Below the pieces are notes generated by a model. The model was not told the origin of the DNA. It did not search any database and worked only from the letters and a program-made list of their open reading frames with translations. Position numbers and translations under genes: made by a program. Positions 42,187-50,969 of a stretch of DNA of 64,000 bases are shown here, in pieces (the first letter of the stretch is position 1; each line of letters starts with the position of its first letter). Source of the DNA: Virgibacillus_O sediminis (GTDB taxonomy: Bacteria > Bacillota > Bacilli > Bacillales > Amphibacillaceae); assembly GCF_042643265.1 (NCBI RefSeq), contig NZ_JBHRRZ010000014.1, forward strand, positions 1-64,000. Direction: 5' to 3'.

Positions 42187-42579
42187 ATGAGTGAACAACC
42201 AATGCTTAATGTCAGTGAAGACATGAGCCTGGGAACTGTAGAAGTAGCTCCGGAAGTGATCGAGGTTATCGCAGGTATTGCAGCATCCGAAGTAGAAGGC
42301 CTGTATGCCATGAGAGGGAACTTTGCTTCGGGAGTTGCAGAGAGGTTTGGCAGAACTACTCATACTAAAGGGGTAAGGGTGGAACTGACAGATACCGCGA
42401 TTATTATTGATTTGTTTGTCATTCTTAATTACGGTGTCTCGATTCCACAGGTTGCCCAGAACATCCAATCAGTGATCCGGCAGACCATCAAAAATATGAC
42501 AGCTTTGGAAATTGAAGAGATCAATGTCCATGTTGTAGGCATGCAGATGGATGCAGGAACAGAGGAAATAGATGATTAA
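42187..42579 (+). CDS. yqhY: Asp23/Gls24 family protein YqhY
   Basis: A 130-residue cytoplasmic Asp23-domain protein: VEVAPEVIEVIAGIAASEVEGLYAM at the start and VAQNIQSVIRQTIKNMTALEIEEINVHVVGM near the end. YqhY is encoded with accBC in most Firmicutes and genetic work in B. subtilis links it to control of acetyl-CoA carboxylase activity. The same arrangement here (38 bases after accC) supports that role. Confidence 0.93.
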   Translation: MSEQPMLNVSEDMSLGTVEVAPEVIEVIAGIAASEVEGLYAMRGNFASGVAERFGRTTHTKGVRVELTDTAIIIDLFVILNYGVSIPQVAQNIQSVIRQTIKNMTALEIEEINVHVVGMQMDAGTEEIDD

Positions 42580-42728
42580 TTGATGGGGGCCAAGAGTTGT
42601 TTTCTTTTGGCTCCTTCCTTTATTAAATGGCTGCTCCGACAGTGTGGCCGGCTGGAAGAATCATCTAGCGTCGGAATCCTAATCATGATATGATGAACTG
42701 CAGATAAGCTTATAGAGGAGTTATGGAA

Positions 42729-43109
42729 ATGAATCGACATAAAGCAAGGGAAAAAGCTCTCCAAATCCTTTTTCAAATGGATATCCATGAGGATGAATCT
42801 CAGGCAGAAATGGAGGAAATGATCATTTCGGAAGGGAATGACGAGTTCCTCAGGAGTCTGGTAGAAGGTGTGCGCAAATCGAAGGAAGAATTAGACAGTA
42901 TTATTGCAAATAAGCTGGAAAACTGGTCGTTCGACCGTATCGCATCAGTAGAAAAAACCATCCTGCGCATCGCAGCCTATGAAATTAACTACCTTGATGA
43001 CATTCCTCCTACTGTTTCCATCAACGAGGCAGTAGAACTGGGGAATCGGTTTGGTGATGAAAAATCCGGGAAGTTCATCAACGGTGTATTGTCAAAAATA
43101 ATTGCTTAA
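42729..43109 (+). CDS. nusB: Transcription antitermination factor NusB
   Basis: A 126-residue all-helical protein that with NusE and NusG forms the rRNA antitermination complex on boxA. It begins MNRHKAREKALQILFQMDI, the classical N-terminus with Arg-rich RNA-binding residues; the end INEAVELGNRFGDEKSGKFINGVL is also typical. The ATG at 42729 has GAGGAG eight bases upstream; the ATG at 42723 is too close to it. Start of the nusB-folD-xseA-xseB-ispA cluster. Confidence 0.96.
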   Translation: MNRHKAREKALQILFQMDIHEDESQAEMEEMIISEGNDEFLRSLVEGVRKSKEELDSIIANKLENWSFDRIASVEKTILRIAAYEINYLDDIPPTVSINEAVELGNRFGDEKSGKFINGVLSKIIA

Positions 43110-43126
43110 AAAGGGGAATGGTAACA

Positions 43127-43981
43127 GTGTCAGCTGAAGTAATTAATGGAAAAGATCTCTCATATGAATTGAAACAGGAAATGAAAGAAGAGGTTAATGT
43201 ATTGAAACACAAGGGGCTGACTCCGCATTTAACAGTCATCATTGTTGGAGACAACCCTGCTTCCAAATCCTATGTACGGGGAAAACAGAAGGCCTCTGAT
43301 GAAGTTGGTATTTCTTCTGATGTAATTGAACTTCCAGCCTCGACATCGGAGGAAGAGCTGTTGCAGATCATTACAGAACTAAATAATGATTCTACTGTTC
43401 ACGGTATTTTGGTCCAACTGCCGCTGCCGGAGCATATAAGAGAAGAAAGTGTAATAGTATCTATTGACCCTTCCAAGGATGTAGATGGTTTCCACCCGGT
43501 CAACATTGGACGTATGATGACAGGAGAGGATACGTTTCTACCTTGTACTCCAGCTGGTATCATTACTATGCTGAAATCAAAAAACATAGAGATATCTGGT
43601 AAACATGCTGTCGTATTGGGACGCAGCAATATTGTCGGTAAACCAGTAGGTCAGCTGCTTCTTAACGAGAATGCTACCGTTACATATTGTCATTCGAGAA
43701 CAAATGATTTAAAGGCCTTCACAAAACAGGCTGATATTCTGGTGGTGGCTCTTGGCATACCAGAAATGATCAATGATACGCATCTTAAAGAAGGCGCGGT
43801 TGTAATTGATGTAGGAATTAACCGGCTGGACGATGGTTCCTTGACAGGGGATGTAGATTTTGATCGTGCAAAAGAGGTCACATCCTACATAACACCTGTA
43901 CCACGCGGAGTCGGCCCAATGACCATAACCATGCTTCTTAAGAATACGATCAAGGCTGCACGGGGACTGTCAGGGAATTGA
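43127..43981 (+). CDS. folD: Bifunctional methylenetetrahydrofolate dehydrogenase/cyclohydrolase
   Basis: A 284-residue enzyme interconverting 5,10-methylene-, methenyl- and 10-formyl-THF with NADP. Motifs: DNPASKSYVRGKQKA (catalytic Tyr and Lys), QLPLPEHI, DVDGFHPVNIGR, VLGRSNIVGKPVGQLL, and PVPRGVGPMTITMLL. GTG start at 43127, with GGGG ten bases upstream; ATG 43118 is almost on top of the ribosome-binding site. Its stop overlaps the xseA start (TTGA). Confidence 0.97.
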   Translation: MSAEVINGKDLSYELKQEMKEEVNVLKHKGLTPHLTVIIVGDNPASKSYVRGKQKASDEVGISSDVIELPASTSEEELLQIITELNNDSTVHGILVQLPLPEHIREESVIVSIDPSKDVDGFHPVNIGRMMTGEDTFLPCTPAGIITMLKSKNIEISGKHAVVLGRSNIVGKPVGQLLLNENATVTYCHSRTNDLKAFTKQADILVVALGIPEMINDTHLKEGAVVIDVGINRLDDGSLTGDVDFDRAKEVTSYITPVPRGVGPMTITMLLKNTIKAARGLSGN

Positions 43982-45348
43982 AAGGTGAGTTCTTAACGGT
44001 TACCGCGTTGACCAAATACATTAAGCGGAAATTTGAGACAGACCGCCATTTAAGAAGTGTGATGCTTAAAGGAGAAATATCGAACTTTAAGCATCACAGC
44101 CGTGGACATATGTATTTGACAATCAAGGATGATAACGCAAGAATTCAAGCAGTTATGTTCGCCGGCAGCAACAAGTATCTAAAGTTTAAGCCGGAAAACG
44201 GAATGAAGGTGCTCATTAAAGGAGAAGTAAGTGTTTTTGAACCTTACGGGCAGTATCAGATGTATATTCAGCAGATGGAGCCGGATGGTGTAGGGGCATT
44301 GTACCTGGCATATGAGCAACTGAAGGAAAGATTGTTCAAGCAGGGTTGGTTCGATCCATCCTATAAAAAAAAGATACCCGAGTATCCCGGACATATAGGT
44401 ATTGTCACTTCGCCAACCGGGGCTGCCGTCCGAGACATAATAACAACATTGAACAGAAGGTATCCCCTCGTCGAAAAAACTGTCATTCCCGTTCTTGTAC
44501 AAGGTGAAAACGCCGCACAGTCAATCAAACGGGGCATTGAGCTTGCAAATCAGCGCGGGGATTTTGATTTGCTGATTGTCGGCCGGGGCGGGGGTTCCAT
44601 AGAGGAGCTTTGGAGCTTCAATGAGGAAATTGTAGCTGAGGCAATCTTTCAATCTGACATTCCGATAATCTCAGCTGTAGGGCATGAGACGGATCATACC
44701 ATTTGCGACTATGTTGCTGATCTGCGGGCGCCCACCCCGACAGGTGCCGCTGAAATAGCTGTCCCTTCCCGACTTGACCTGCTAGATAGAGTCAATAAAT
44801 TGAGAAACGGGCTGGACAGGGAGCTTGGAGGGCTGATTAAAGAGTCCCAGCGCCACTTGCAGAGGGTTAACCAGTCTTACGCATTCCGTTATCCCGAACA
44901 GCTTATTAGGACAAAAGAGCAGGAACTAGACCGGCGGCTTGAAGCCCTAAAAAGGTCTGCCGCCATTATACTCGAGGGAAAGCGCAATGATTATATTAAT
45001 ATCAACAAACGCCTGATTATGCAGCACCCTGAAAAGCAGTTGGAACAAGCTAAAAGCAGACTTGAAGCTCTCCAAAAAGAACAGCACCGTCTCATGAAAG
45101 AGAAAGTAGAACGTAGATATTCCGAATTAAACCAAGCTGTAGAAAAGTTAATGCTTCTTAATCCTTTGGAAACAATGAAGCGAGGCTTTGCCCTTCCGTA
45201 CAATAAAGAAGGGGAGATTATAAAAACAAGGAAACAAGTGCAGGCAAATGATATCATCCAGGTAAAAATCAAGGATGGAAATTTAACCTGTGAGGTGTTG
45301 GATGTAGAGGAGGCTAACCGTGAGCGAGAAGAAGGAAATATCCTTTGA
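43978..45348 (+). CDS. xseA: Exodeoxyribonuclease VII large subunit
   Basis: A 456-residue subunit with an OB-fold (VTALTKYIKRKFETDRHLRS onward), a catalytic domain with VVTSPTGAAVRDIITTLNRR and GRGGGSIEELWSFNEE, and a long coiled-coil (about 270-400). With XseB it degrades single-stranded DNA to oligonucleotides. The start is unusual: the only near candidate is a TTG at 43978, overlapping the folD stop; a good AGGTGAG at 43983 follows rather than precedes it. Confidence 0.95.
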   Translation: MKGEFLTVTALTKYIKRKFETDRHLRSVMLKGEISNFKHHSRGHMYLTIKDDNARIQAVMFAGSNKYLKFKPENGMKVLIKGEVSVFEPYGQYQMYIQQMEPDGVGALYLAYEQLKERLFKQGWFDPSYKKKIPEYPGHIGIVTSPTGAAVRDIITTLNRRYPLVEKTVIPVLVQGENAAQSIKRGIELANQRGDFDLLIVGRGGGSIEELWSFNEEIVAEAIFQSDIPIISAVGHETDHTICDYVADLRAPTPTGAAEIAVPSRLDLLDRVNKLRNGLDRELGGLIKESQRHLQRVNQSYAFRYPEQLIRTKEQELDRRLEALKRSAAIILEGKRNDYININKRLIMQHPEKQLEQAKSRLEALQKEQHRLMKEKVERRYSELNQAVEKLMLLNPLETMKRGFALPYNKEGEIIKTRKQVQANDIIQVKIKDGNLTCEVLDVEEANREREEGNIL

Positions 45349-45553
45349 AGAAGCAATGGAGAATCTGGAAAATATTGTAGGTGAGCTGGAACAAGGGGAT
45401 GTCCCACTTGAGAAAGCAATCAACTATTATCAGGAAGGGATGATCCTGAGCAAATTATGTAGTGATAAGCTGAAGCATGTCCAGGACAAAATGACAAAGA
45501 TCATGAACGAGCAAGGGGACCTTGAGCAGTTTGACTTGCAGGAGGAAGAATAA
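45320..45553 (+). CDS. xseB: Exodeoxyribonuclease VII small subunit
   Basis: A 77-residue helical hairpin protein beginning SEKKEISFEEAMENLENIV and containing PLEKAINYYQEGMIL, the XseB signature. Several copies line the XseA coiled coil. GTG start at 45320 with GAGGAGG upstream; overlaps xseA by 29 bases. Confidence 0.97.
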   Translation: MSEKKEISFEEAMENLENIVGELEQGDVPLEKAINYYQEGMILSKLCSDKLKHVQDKMTKIMNEQGDLEQFDLQEEE

Positions 45554-45555
45554 CA

Positions 45556-46440
45556 TTGAATAAGACCCTTAGCAGCTTTATTGAAGAGAAAAAACAAATA
45601 ATAGAAGTAGAATTGGAGCGTAAACTTGATACACTGGAAATTCCACAGAGACTAAAAGAGTCCATGCTGTATTCCCTGGAAGCAGGGGGGAAAAGGCTGA
45701 GACCTATTCTGCTTCTGGCCAGCTATGAGGCATATAATGGAAAGGGAGACAAAGCTCTCTCTGCAGCGGCGGCCCTTGAAATGATTCATACCTATTCATT
45801 GATCCATGACGATCTGCCTGCAATGGATGATGATGATCTGCGAAGAGGAAAGCCAACCAACCACAAAGTTTTTGATGAGGCTACCGCTATTTTGGCAGGT
45901 GATGCCCTTCTCACTTTTAGTTTTGAAATTATTTTGGATGACCCTTTGCTGGATAGTGAAGAAAAAGTCACGTTGACAAGGGCCTTGACCCATGCCAGTG
46001 GTGCTGCAGGCATGGTTGGGGGGCAAATCAAGGATATGCAGGCTGAAAAAACTCCTATAACCCTGGATGAAATGGAGACCATTCATGACCTAAAGACAGG
46101 GGAACTCTTGAAATTCGCCGTCTTTGCAGGAGCTTATTTGGGGAGGGCAGATAAAGAACAATTGGCTCATCTACAGCGCTTTGCCTATTATCTTGGCCTA
46201 ATATTTCAAGTTCAGGACGACATACTTGATGTGACCGGCAACGAAGAGAGAATGGGGAAGGCAGTGGGAAGCGATGAGTCCAATGAAAAGAGCACTTATC
46301 CCAAGATACTTGGCTTGGAAGGAGCAATTAATAAGAAATCCACCTATGTCAAAAAGGCCCAAAATTCGTTGAAAAATGCAGGTGCGGACGGTACTTTGCT
46401 GGAAATGCTGATTAATTATATCAGCGAACGAGATCATTAG
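45556..46440 (+). CDS. ispA: Farnesyl diphosphate synthase (geranyltranstransferase)
   Basis: A 294-residue all-helical prenyltransferase that condenses IPP with DMAPP and GPP. First Asp-rich motif DDLPAMDDDDLRRGKPTNH (near residue 85), second DDILDVTGN (near 223), and the substrate loop GGKRLRPI. It starts at a TTG with AGGAGGA upstream, two bases after xseB. Its product feeds undecaprenyl phosphate, quinones and possibly membrane lipids. In B. subtilis dxs follows; here OLE RNA follows instead. Confidence 0.97.
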   Translation: MNKTLSSFIEEKKQIIEVELERKLDTLEIPQRLKESMLYSLEAGGKRLRPILLLASYEAYNGKGDKALSAAAALEMIHTYSLIHDDLPAMDDDDLRRGKPTNHKVFDEATAILAGDALLTFSFEIILDDPLLDSEEKVTLTRALTHASGAAGMVGGQIKDMQAEKTPITLDEMETIHDLKTGELLKFAVFAGAYLGRADKEQLAHLQRFAYYLGLIFQVQDDILDVTGNEERMGKAVGSDESNEKSTYPKILGLEGAINKKSTYVKKAQNSLKNAGADGTLLEMLINYISERDH

Positions 46441-46467
46441 CACCTTGTAGCAACAAGTGATAAATTA

Positions 46468-46476
46468 TGATATAAT
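46468..46476 (+). promoter_or_regulatory. Extended -10 promoter of OLE RNA
   Basis: TGATATAAT is a perfect extended -10 element 28 bases after the ispA stop. A weak TTGTAG at 46445-46450 is the only -35 candidate (20-base spacer). Predicted transcript start near 46483. Confidence 0.65.
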
Positions 46477-46482
46477 ATGAGT

Positions 46483-47100
46483 ATCTAAGGGATGGTGCAG
46501 TATTCTAGTCAGTCTTCCTCTCCTGAAGGCGGGCCTAAAAATCCGCTAAAGGGCACATCGATGAAGTTCCTTGTGTAGGCTTGAGGCGCCCAGCCTTGGG
46601 TCTATGCTGGGAGTTAAGGTTTTCGGGCGATCCGCAAAGGCATGTGGGCGTTGACCCGATTACCGCGGAGGCCCATCTCTGTCGTGGCTTCTAAGCCTAG
46701 CGGTCATGATGGAATGGGGTATGAACCTGCGTAATAAGGAAAGGGATACCTTATTTGCAGCGTAGCCTGCCTTGAGTGGTGTTGAGGGGATTAGGACCTT
46801 AAATTATAGGTCAGATGGCCACTGTCCTGTAATTTTCTTTCCTATGAAATCAACACTGCAAAAGAGGCTAGGGAGCGGGCAGAGGCTGTTGAGGAAATCT
46901 CCTAGACTGTTCCTATGACATCCAAAAGGGATTATAGTGTGGACTAAGTGGTAATCCAGTCGAACTTTCGGAGACGGAGTTCAGGTGGATTTAAAGGGGA
47001 ACCGCCTGCATGGCAACATAGGGTATCCACCTGGGAAAACCTACTGGACCTAAGCCGCAGTTTTAACCTTTGGGATGACCATCCCTTCTTTACATAATAG
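46483..47100 (+). ncRNA. OLE RNA (ornate, large, extremophilic)
   Basis: About 620 bases between ispA and the oapA gene with no coding frame, dense in GC-rich complementary segments, and followed directly by the gene for the known OLE-associated membrane protein. Size, gene neighbours (folD-xseA-xseB-ispA-OLE-oapA-tlyA-argR-recN) and partner all match the OLE class described in Bacillus halodurans and relatives. Visible helices include 46982-46990 with 47025-47033 (CAGGTGGAT/ATCCACCTG), 46589-46594 with 46606-46611 (CCCAGC/GCTGGG), 46733-46739 with 46749-46755 (AATAAGG/CCTTATT), and 46779-46785 with 46850-46856. OLE forms a membrane-bound ribonucleoprotein that helps cells cope with cold, ethanol and magnesium stress. 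Ends are approximate. Confidence 0.9.
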
Positions 47101-47116
47101 ATAATCGGGGTTGACC

Positions 47117-47704
47117 ATGGATAACAAATTAAAAAAATCATTAAAATTCAGCTTTACTATTGCCGTTATCACATTTGTGTTAGCGGCTATTTTTTCAGTC
47201 ATATCATCGTCGTTGCTTAATGATGTAATCTGGATTGCAGGATTGATCATCGTATTGATCATTGTACTGATAGGTGTATTTTTCGATATGCTAGGAATAG
47301 CGGCAACCGCTGCGGATGAAAAACCATTCCATGCAATGGCAGCCGAGAAGGTGAGCGGGGCAAAACAGGCAGTAGCAATCACCCGTAACGCAGACAGATT
47401 CGCCAGCTTTTGCAACGATGTAATAGGCGATATTTCCGGAATTGTAAGTGGCACGGCTTCCGCTATTGTTGTTCTTCAAATTGCCAGAATCTTCGGGGAT
47501 GGAGAGGGTTCTTCCCTTCAACTTGTATTGTCAACCATATTGACAAGTCTCGTTGCGGCCCTTACAGTAGGCGGCAAGGCTGTCGGCAAAACATTGGCAA
47601 TTCACTCATCAACCACCATCATTTTTACAGTGGGGAAAATTGCCGCCTGGATGGAAGACCATTTAAAAATAACCATTTTGTCCAATAATACAAAGAAGAG
47701 ATAG
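47117..47704 (+). CDS. oapA: OLE-associated protein A (OapA)
   Basis: A 195-residue membrane protein that anchors OLE RNA. Membrane helices lie at about residues 11-30, 36-57, 107-125 and 128-150, with a basic and acidic loop between (GAKQAVAITRNADRFASFCN). A DVIGD motif (Asp101, Asp105) matches the DxxxD motif whose double mutation (D104N/D108N in B. halodurans) is known to disrupt function. Start: ATG at 47117, with CGGGG six bases upstream; the frame also opens at a TTG at 47111. It lies directly after OLE RNA, as in all OLE loci. Confidence 0.93.
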   Translation: MDNKLKKSLKFSFTIAVITFVLAAIFSVISSSLLNDVIWIAGLIIVLIIVLIGVFFDMLGIAATAADEKPFHAMAAEKVSGAKQAVAITRNADRFASFCNDVIGDISGIVSGTASAIVVLQIARIFGDGEGSSLQLVLSTILTSLVAALTVGGKAVGKTLAIHSSTTIIFTVGKIAAWMEDHLKITILSNNTKKR

Positions 47705-47745
47705 AAATAACCGTCCGTGCTAGGGCGAAAAGAGGAATTAAAGAA

Positions 47746-48573
47746 ATGAGCAAAAAACGACTCGACGAATTATTAGTAGAACGGGAATTGATTGATTCAA
47801 CAGATATGGCTAAACGCCTGGTAATGGCTGGTAGCGTTTATTCCGATCAGATACGGATGGATAAGCCTGGAATGAAAGTGGATGAAAATATTCCGCTGTC
47901 TGTTAAGGTAAAGCATATTCCGTATGTAGGAAGAGGGGGGCTAAAGCTGGAAAAAGCCCTGGATGTTTTTCGGATTTCGGCTGAGGGCCGAACAATGGTG
48001 GACATTGGGTCATCCACCGGAGGATTCACGGATTGCGCGCTTCAGAATGGAGCTCGGCTCTGCTATGCTATTGATGTAGGTTATAACCAGCTTGACTGGA
48101 GATTAAGGAACGATGAGCGAGTTGTGGTAATGGAGCGGACGAATTTCCGTTATGTCACACCGGAGATGCTGGAACACGGGAAACCGGATCTTGCCACCAT
48201 TGATGTTTCCTTTATTTCTCTGAAAAAAATGCTTCCTGTCTTGAAGGAACTGTTGGAGGCCAAGAGCGATGTAGTCGCCCTAATTAAACCTCAGTTCGAA
48301 GCCCGCCGTGAAGAAGTAGGAGAAAAGGGGATTGTCCGTGAGAAGAAGGTACACCAACGAGTGGTAGGAGAAATTATCGGCTTTGCAGAACAGGAAGGAT
48401 ACCAAATGTATGGATTGACATATTCGCCTATTACTGGTGGAGATGGAAACATAGAATTTTTGGGTCATTTCGGCTGGGGAAAGACGGAAGAGGGATGCCA
48501 GTTTACGGATCAAGATATAATTGATGCAGTTGATGAAGCACATGATGCCCTCCATCCCCAAAAAAATCATTGA
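47746..48573 (+). CDS. tlyA: TlyA family rRNA methyltransferase (YqxC)
   Basis: A 275-residue protein with an N-terminal S4 RNA-binding domain (RLDELLVERELIDSTDMAKRL, residues 4-65) and an FtsJ-type methyltransferase domain with SAM loop DIGSSTGGFTDCALQNGA. The family methylates 2-prime-O positions of rRNA; some members are called hemolysins in older annotation. It lies between oapA and argR; B. subtilis has dxs just upstream. Confidence 0.95.
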   Translation: MSKKRLDELLVERELIDSTDMAKRLVMAGSVYSDQIRMDKPGMKVDENIPLSVKVKHIPYVGRGGLKLEKALDVFRISAEGRTMVDIGSSTGGFTDCALQNGARLCYAIDVGYNQLDWRLRNDERVVVMERTNFRYVTPEMLEHGKPDLATIDVSFISLKKMLPVLKELLEAKSDVVALIKPQFEARREEVGEKGIVREKKVHQRVVGEIIGFAEQEGYQMYGLTYSPITGGDGNIEFLGHFGWGKTEEGCQFTDQDIIDAVDEAHDALHPQKNH

Positions 48574-48599
48574 GTTCAGGAAGTAGAGGAGGTGGAAAA

Positions 48600-49049
48600 A
48601 TGAGCAAGGTTCAGCGCCATATTAAAATACGGGAACTGATTACGGAGCGGGAGATTGAAACACAGGACGAGCTTGTCGATCTATTGAAAGAGCTTGGATA
48701 TAATGTCACTCAGGCCACTGTATCCAGGGATATTAAGGAACTTCATCTTGTCAAAGTTCCATCAAGGAACGGCAATTATAAATACAGCCTTCCTGCAGAT
48801 CAGCGTTTCAACCCCTTAGAGAAACTTAAGCGGCTGATAATGGATGCTTTTGTGAAAATTGACCATGCCAGTCATTTTATCGTGTTAAATACGCTGCCGG
48901 GCAATGCACATGCGATTGGTGTCCTTGTTGATAATCTGGATTGGGAAGAGATTATGGGTACGATTTGCGGAGATGATACGTGTCTGATCATCTGCAAAAG
49001 TGAAGAAGACAGCGTAAGAATCAAAGAACGTTTTCTGGAGATGCTATAA
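48600..49049 (+). CDS. argR: Arginine repressor ArgR/AhrC
   Basis: A 149-residue hexameric regulator: N-terminal winged helix (RHIKIRELITEREIETQDELV with GYNVTQATVSRDIKELHLVKV), linker, and C-terminal arginine-binding domain with LPGNAHAIGVLVDNLDW and GTICGDDTCLIICK. With arginine it represses arginine synthesis and activates catabolism. The ATG at 48600 follows GAGGAGGTGG; the frame opens at 48570 without support. Neighbours tlyA and recN are the conserved context. Confidence 0.97.
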   Translation: MSKVQRHIKIRELITEREIETQDELVDLLKELGYNVTQATVSRDIKELHLVKVPSRNGNYKYSLPADQRFNPLEKLKRLIMDAFVKIDHASHFIVLNTLPGNAHAIGVLVDNLDWEEIMGTICGDDTCLIICKSEEDSVRIKERFLEML

Positions 49050-49076
49050 GTCTTTTAGGGGTAGAGGTGAAGCTAT

Positions 49077-50792
49077 ATGTTAACGGAACTGTCCATCAAT
49101 GATTTCGCCATTATTGAGCATGTGTCGATGACTTTCACTGAAGGGCTTACAGTTCTTACTGGTGAAACCGGGGCAGGGAAGTCAATCATCATTGATGCAA
49201 TACAACTGTTGGCCGGCGGAAGGGGATCTGTCGAATTTGTCAGACATGGAGCTAAAAAGGCGGAAATTGAAGGGTTGTTCACCATAGAAGGAAGTGATCA
49301 TCCTGTCTACGAAAAAGCTGAAGCATACGGAATAGACATCCAAGATGGACAAGTGGTTCTTCAACGGGTTATAACAGCGAATGGTAAAAGTATCTGCCGG
49401 GTCAACAGTAAGCTCGTTACACTTGCCATTCTGAAAGAATTCGGCAAAACATTGATTGATATCCATAGCCAGCATGAAACCCAGTCGTTAATGAACCCGG
49501 AGAATCATATTGATCTGCTGGATCTTTATGAGCCAAAAAAAATTGCCAGGGCAAAACAGGAATATACATATCTGTATGAAAAGCTGAGCACGCTAAAAAA
49601 GAGATATACACAACTTAATGATAATGAACAGGAAATGGCACATCGGCTGGACCTTCTCGAGTTTCAGAGGAGAGAGTTGGAGCAGGCAAACCTTTCACCG
49701 GATGAGGACATAGCACTTGAAGAGGAAAGAAGATCCCTGGCAAATTACCAGCGCATATTTCAAGGACTGCAGGATACTTATACTGCCCTTTACGGAGAGC
49801 AGAGAGGGCTTGACTGGTTGAACCAGGCACAGGTAGCTCTCCAGGACGCAAAGGAGTTTGATCCTTTTATTGCAGAGAAGGCCGAGGAACTAAGCAATAG
49901 TTATTATATTTTGGAAGATCTGACGTATAGTATACGCAGTCATATCGACAGTCTGGAATATAACCCAGGCAGGTTGAACGAAATTGAAGCAAGGCTGGAT
50001 GAAATTAACAGACTTAAGAAGAAGTATGGATCCACCGTCAATGAAATACTGGAGTATTCGGCACAGATAGAGGAAGAGATTGAGGAAATCACCAATAAGG
50101 ATTCCCATTTAAACAACTTATCCAGTCAAATAAGTGAGTTAGCCCAGGATGCTTACCTTGAAGCAAAACAACTCCATGATATTCGGAAAGAAGCAGCAGA
50201 ATCGCTTGGGAATGAAGTGCATCAGGAATTGAAGAGCCTTTATCTGGAAAAAGCCACTTTCTCCATCTCTTTTAATGAGGAGCCTATAGGAGAGGGCAAG
50301 TCCGATATACTTCATAAAAATGGATTTGATCAAGTGCGTTTTATGATTTCGACGAATTTGGGGGAACCCCAAAAAGAACTGAATAAAATTGCATCTGGTG
50401 GCGAGATGTCGAGAATTATGCTTATCCTAAAAAAGATTTTTGCAAAACACCAAGGGGTAACAAGCGTGATATTTGATGAAGTCGATACAGGGGTAAGCGG
50501 ACGGGTAGCCCAAGCAATTGCTGAAAAGATTGTTCAAATTTCCAAAGATTCGCAAGTCCTGTGTATAACTCATCTACCACAGGTGGCTGCTATGGCAGAC
50601 ATACACAAATTTATCGAAAAAAATCAAAAGAATAACCGGACATCTACAAAGGTCTCCGAGTTGACGGAAGAGCAGCAGATAGAGGAGTTAAGCAGAATGA
50701 TCACAGGTACAAAATTGACGGAAACAGCAAAAGATCATGCCAAGGAGCTGTTGGAACTTGCATCCTCCTTTAAAACACATAGTGCTTTATAG
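49077..50792 (+). CDS. recN: DNA repair protein RecN
   Basis: A 571-residue SMC-like ATPase that gathers at double-strand breaks. Walker A GETGAGKSIIIDAIQLLAGG (residues 28-47), long central coiled coils (about 160-380), the signature ASGGEMSRIMLILK near 440, and Walker B TSVIFDEVDTGVSG. AGAGGTGA lies six bases before the ATG. Followed by a terminator. Confidence 0.97.
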   Translation: MLTELSINDFAIIEHVSMTFTEGLTVLTGETGAGKSIIIDAIQLLAGGRGSVEFVRHGAKKAEIEGLFTIEGSDHPVYEKAEAYGIDIQDGQVVLQRVITANGKSICRVNSKLVTLAILKEFGKTLIDIHSQHETQSLMNPENHIDLLDLYEPKKIARAKQEYTYLYEKLSTLKKRYTQLNDNEQEMAHRLDLLEFQRRELEQANLSPDEDIALEEERRSLANYQRIFQGLQDTYTALYGEQRGLDWLNQAQVALQDAKEFDPFIAEKAEELSNSYYILEDLTYSIRSHIDSLEYNPGRLNEIEARLDEINRLKKKYGSTVNEILEYSAQIEEEIEEITNKDSHLNNLSSQISELAQDAYLEAKQLHDIRKEAAESLGNEVHQELKSLYLEKATFSISFNEEPIGEGKSDILHKNGFDQVRFMISTNLGEPQKELNKIASGGEMSRIMLILKKIFAKHQGVTSVIFDEVDTGVSGRVAQAIAEKIVQISKDSQVLCITHLPQVAAMADIHKFIEKNQKNNRTSTKVSELTEEQQIEELSRMITGTKLTETAKDHAKELLELASSFKTHSAL

Positions 50793-50795
50793 ATG

Positions 50796-50824
50796 CCAGG
50801 GGCTATCCCCCTGGTTTTATTTTA
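50796..50824 (+). terminator. Terminator after recN
   Basis: CCAGGGG pairs CCCCTGG around CTATC, starting four bases after the recN stop, with T4ATTTT tail. Confidence 0.75.
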
Positions 50825-50969
50825 TGCACTAAAAAATTTACAGAATGTATGTTGGAAAGGTTTAACATCTTTCTTATGTTTCACCAGTTTAAAAAGCCAT
50901 CCAATAGGTCAAATTAGAAGTACAGAAATAAAAATGGTGGTATGGGGTAGGAGCGAGGAGAGTGAATTA

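Noticed and set aside
46944..47141. Minus-strand frame over the 3-prime part of OLE RNA
   Set aside because: Short, no ribosome-binding site, and lies within a structured noncoding RNA.
50825..50969. Sigma-F/G promoter before spoIVB
   Set aside because: Expected from B. subtilis, but no -35/-10 pair near consensus at correct spacing could be read.
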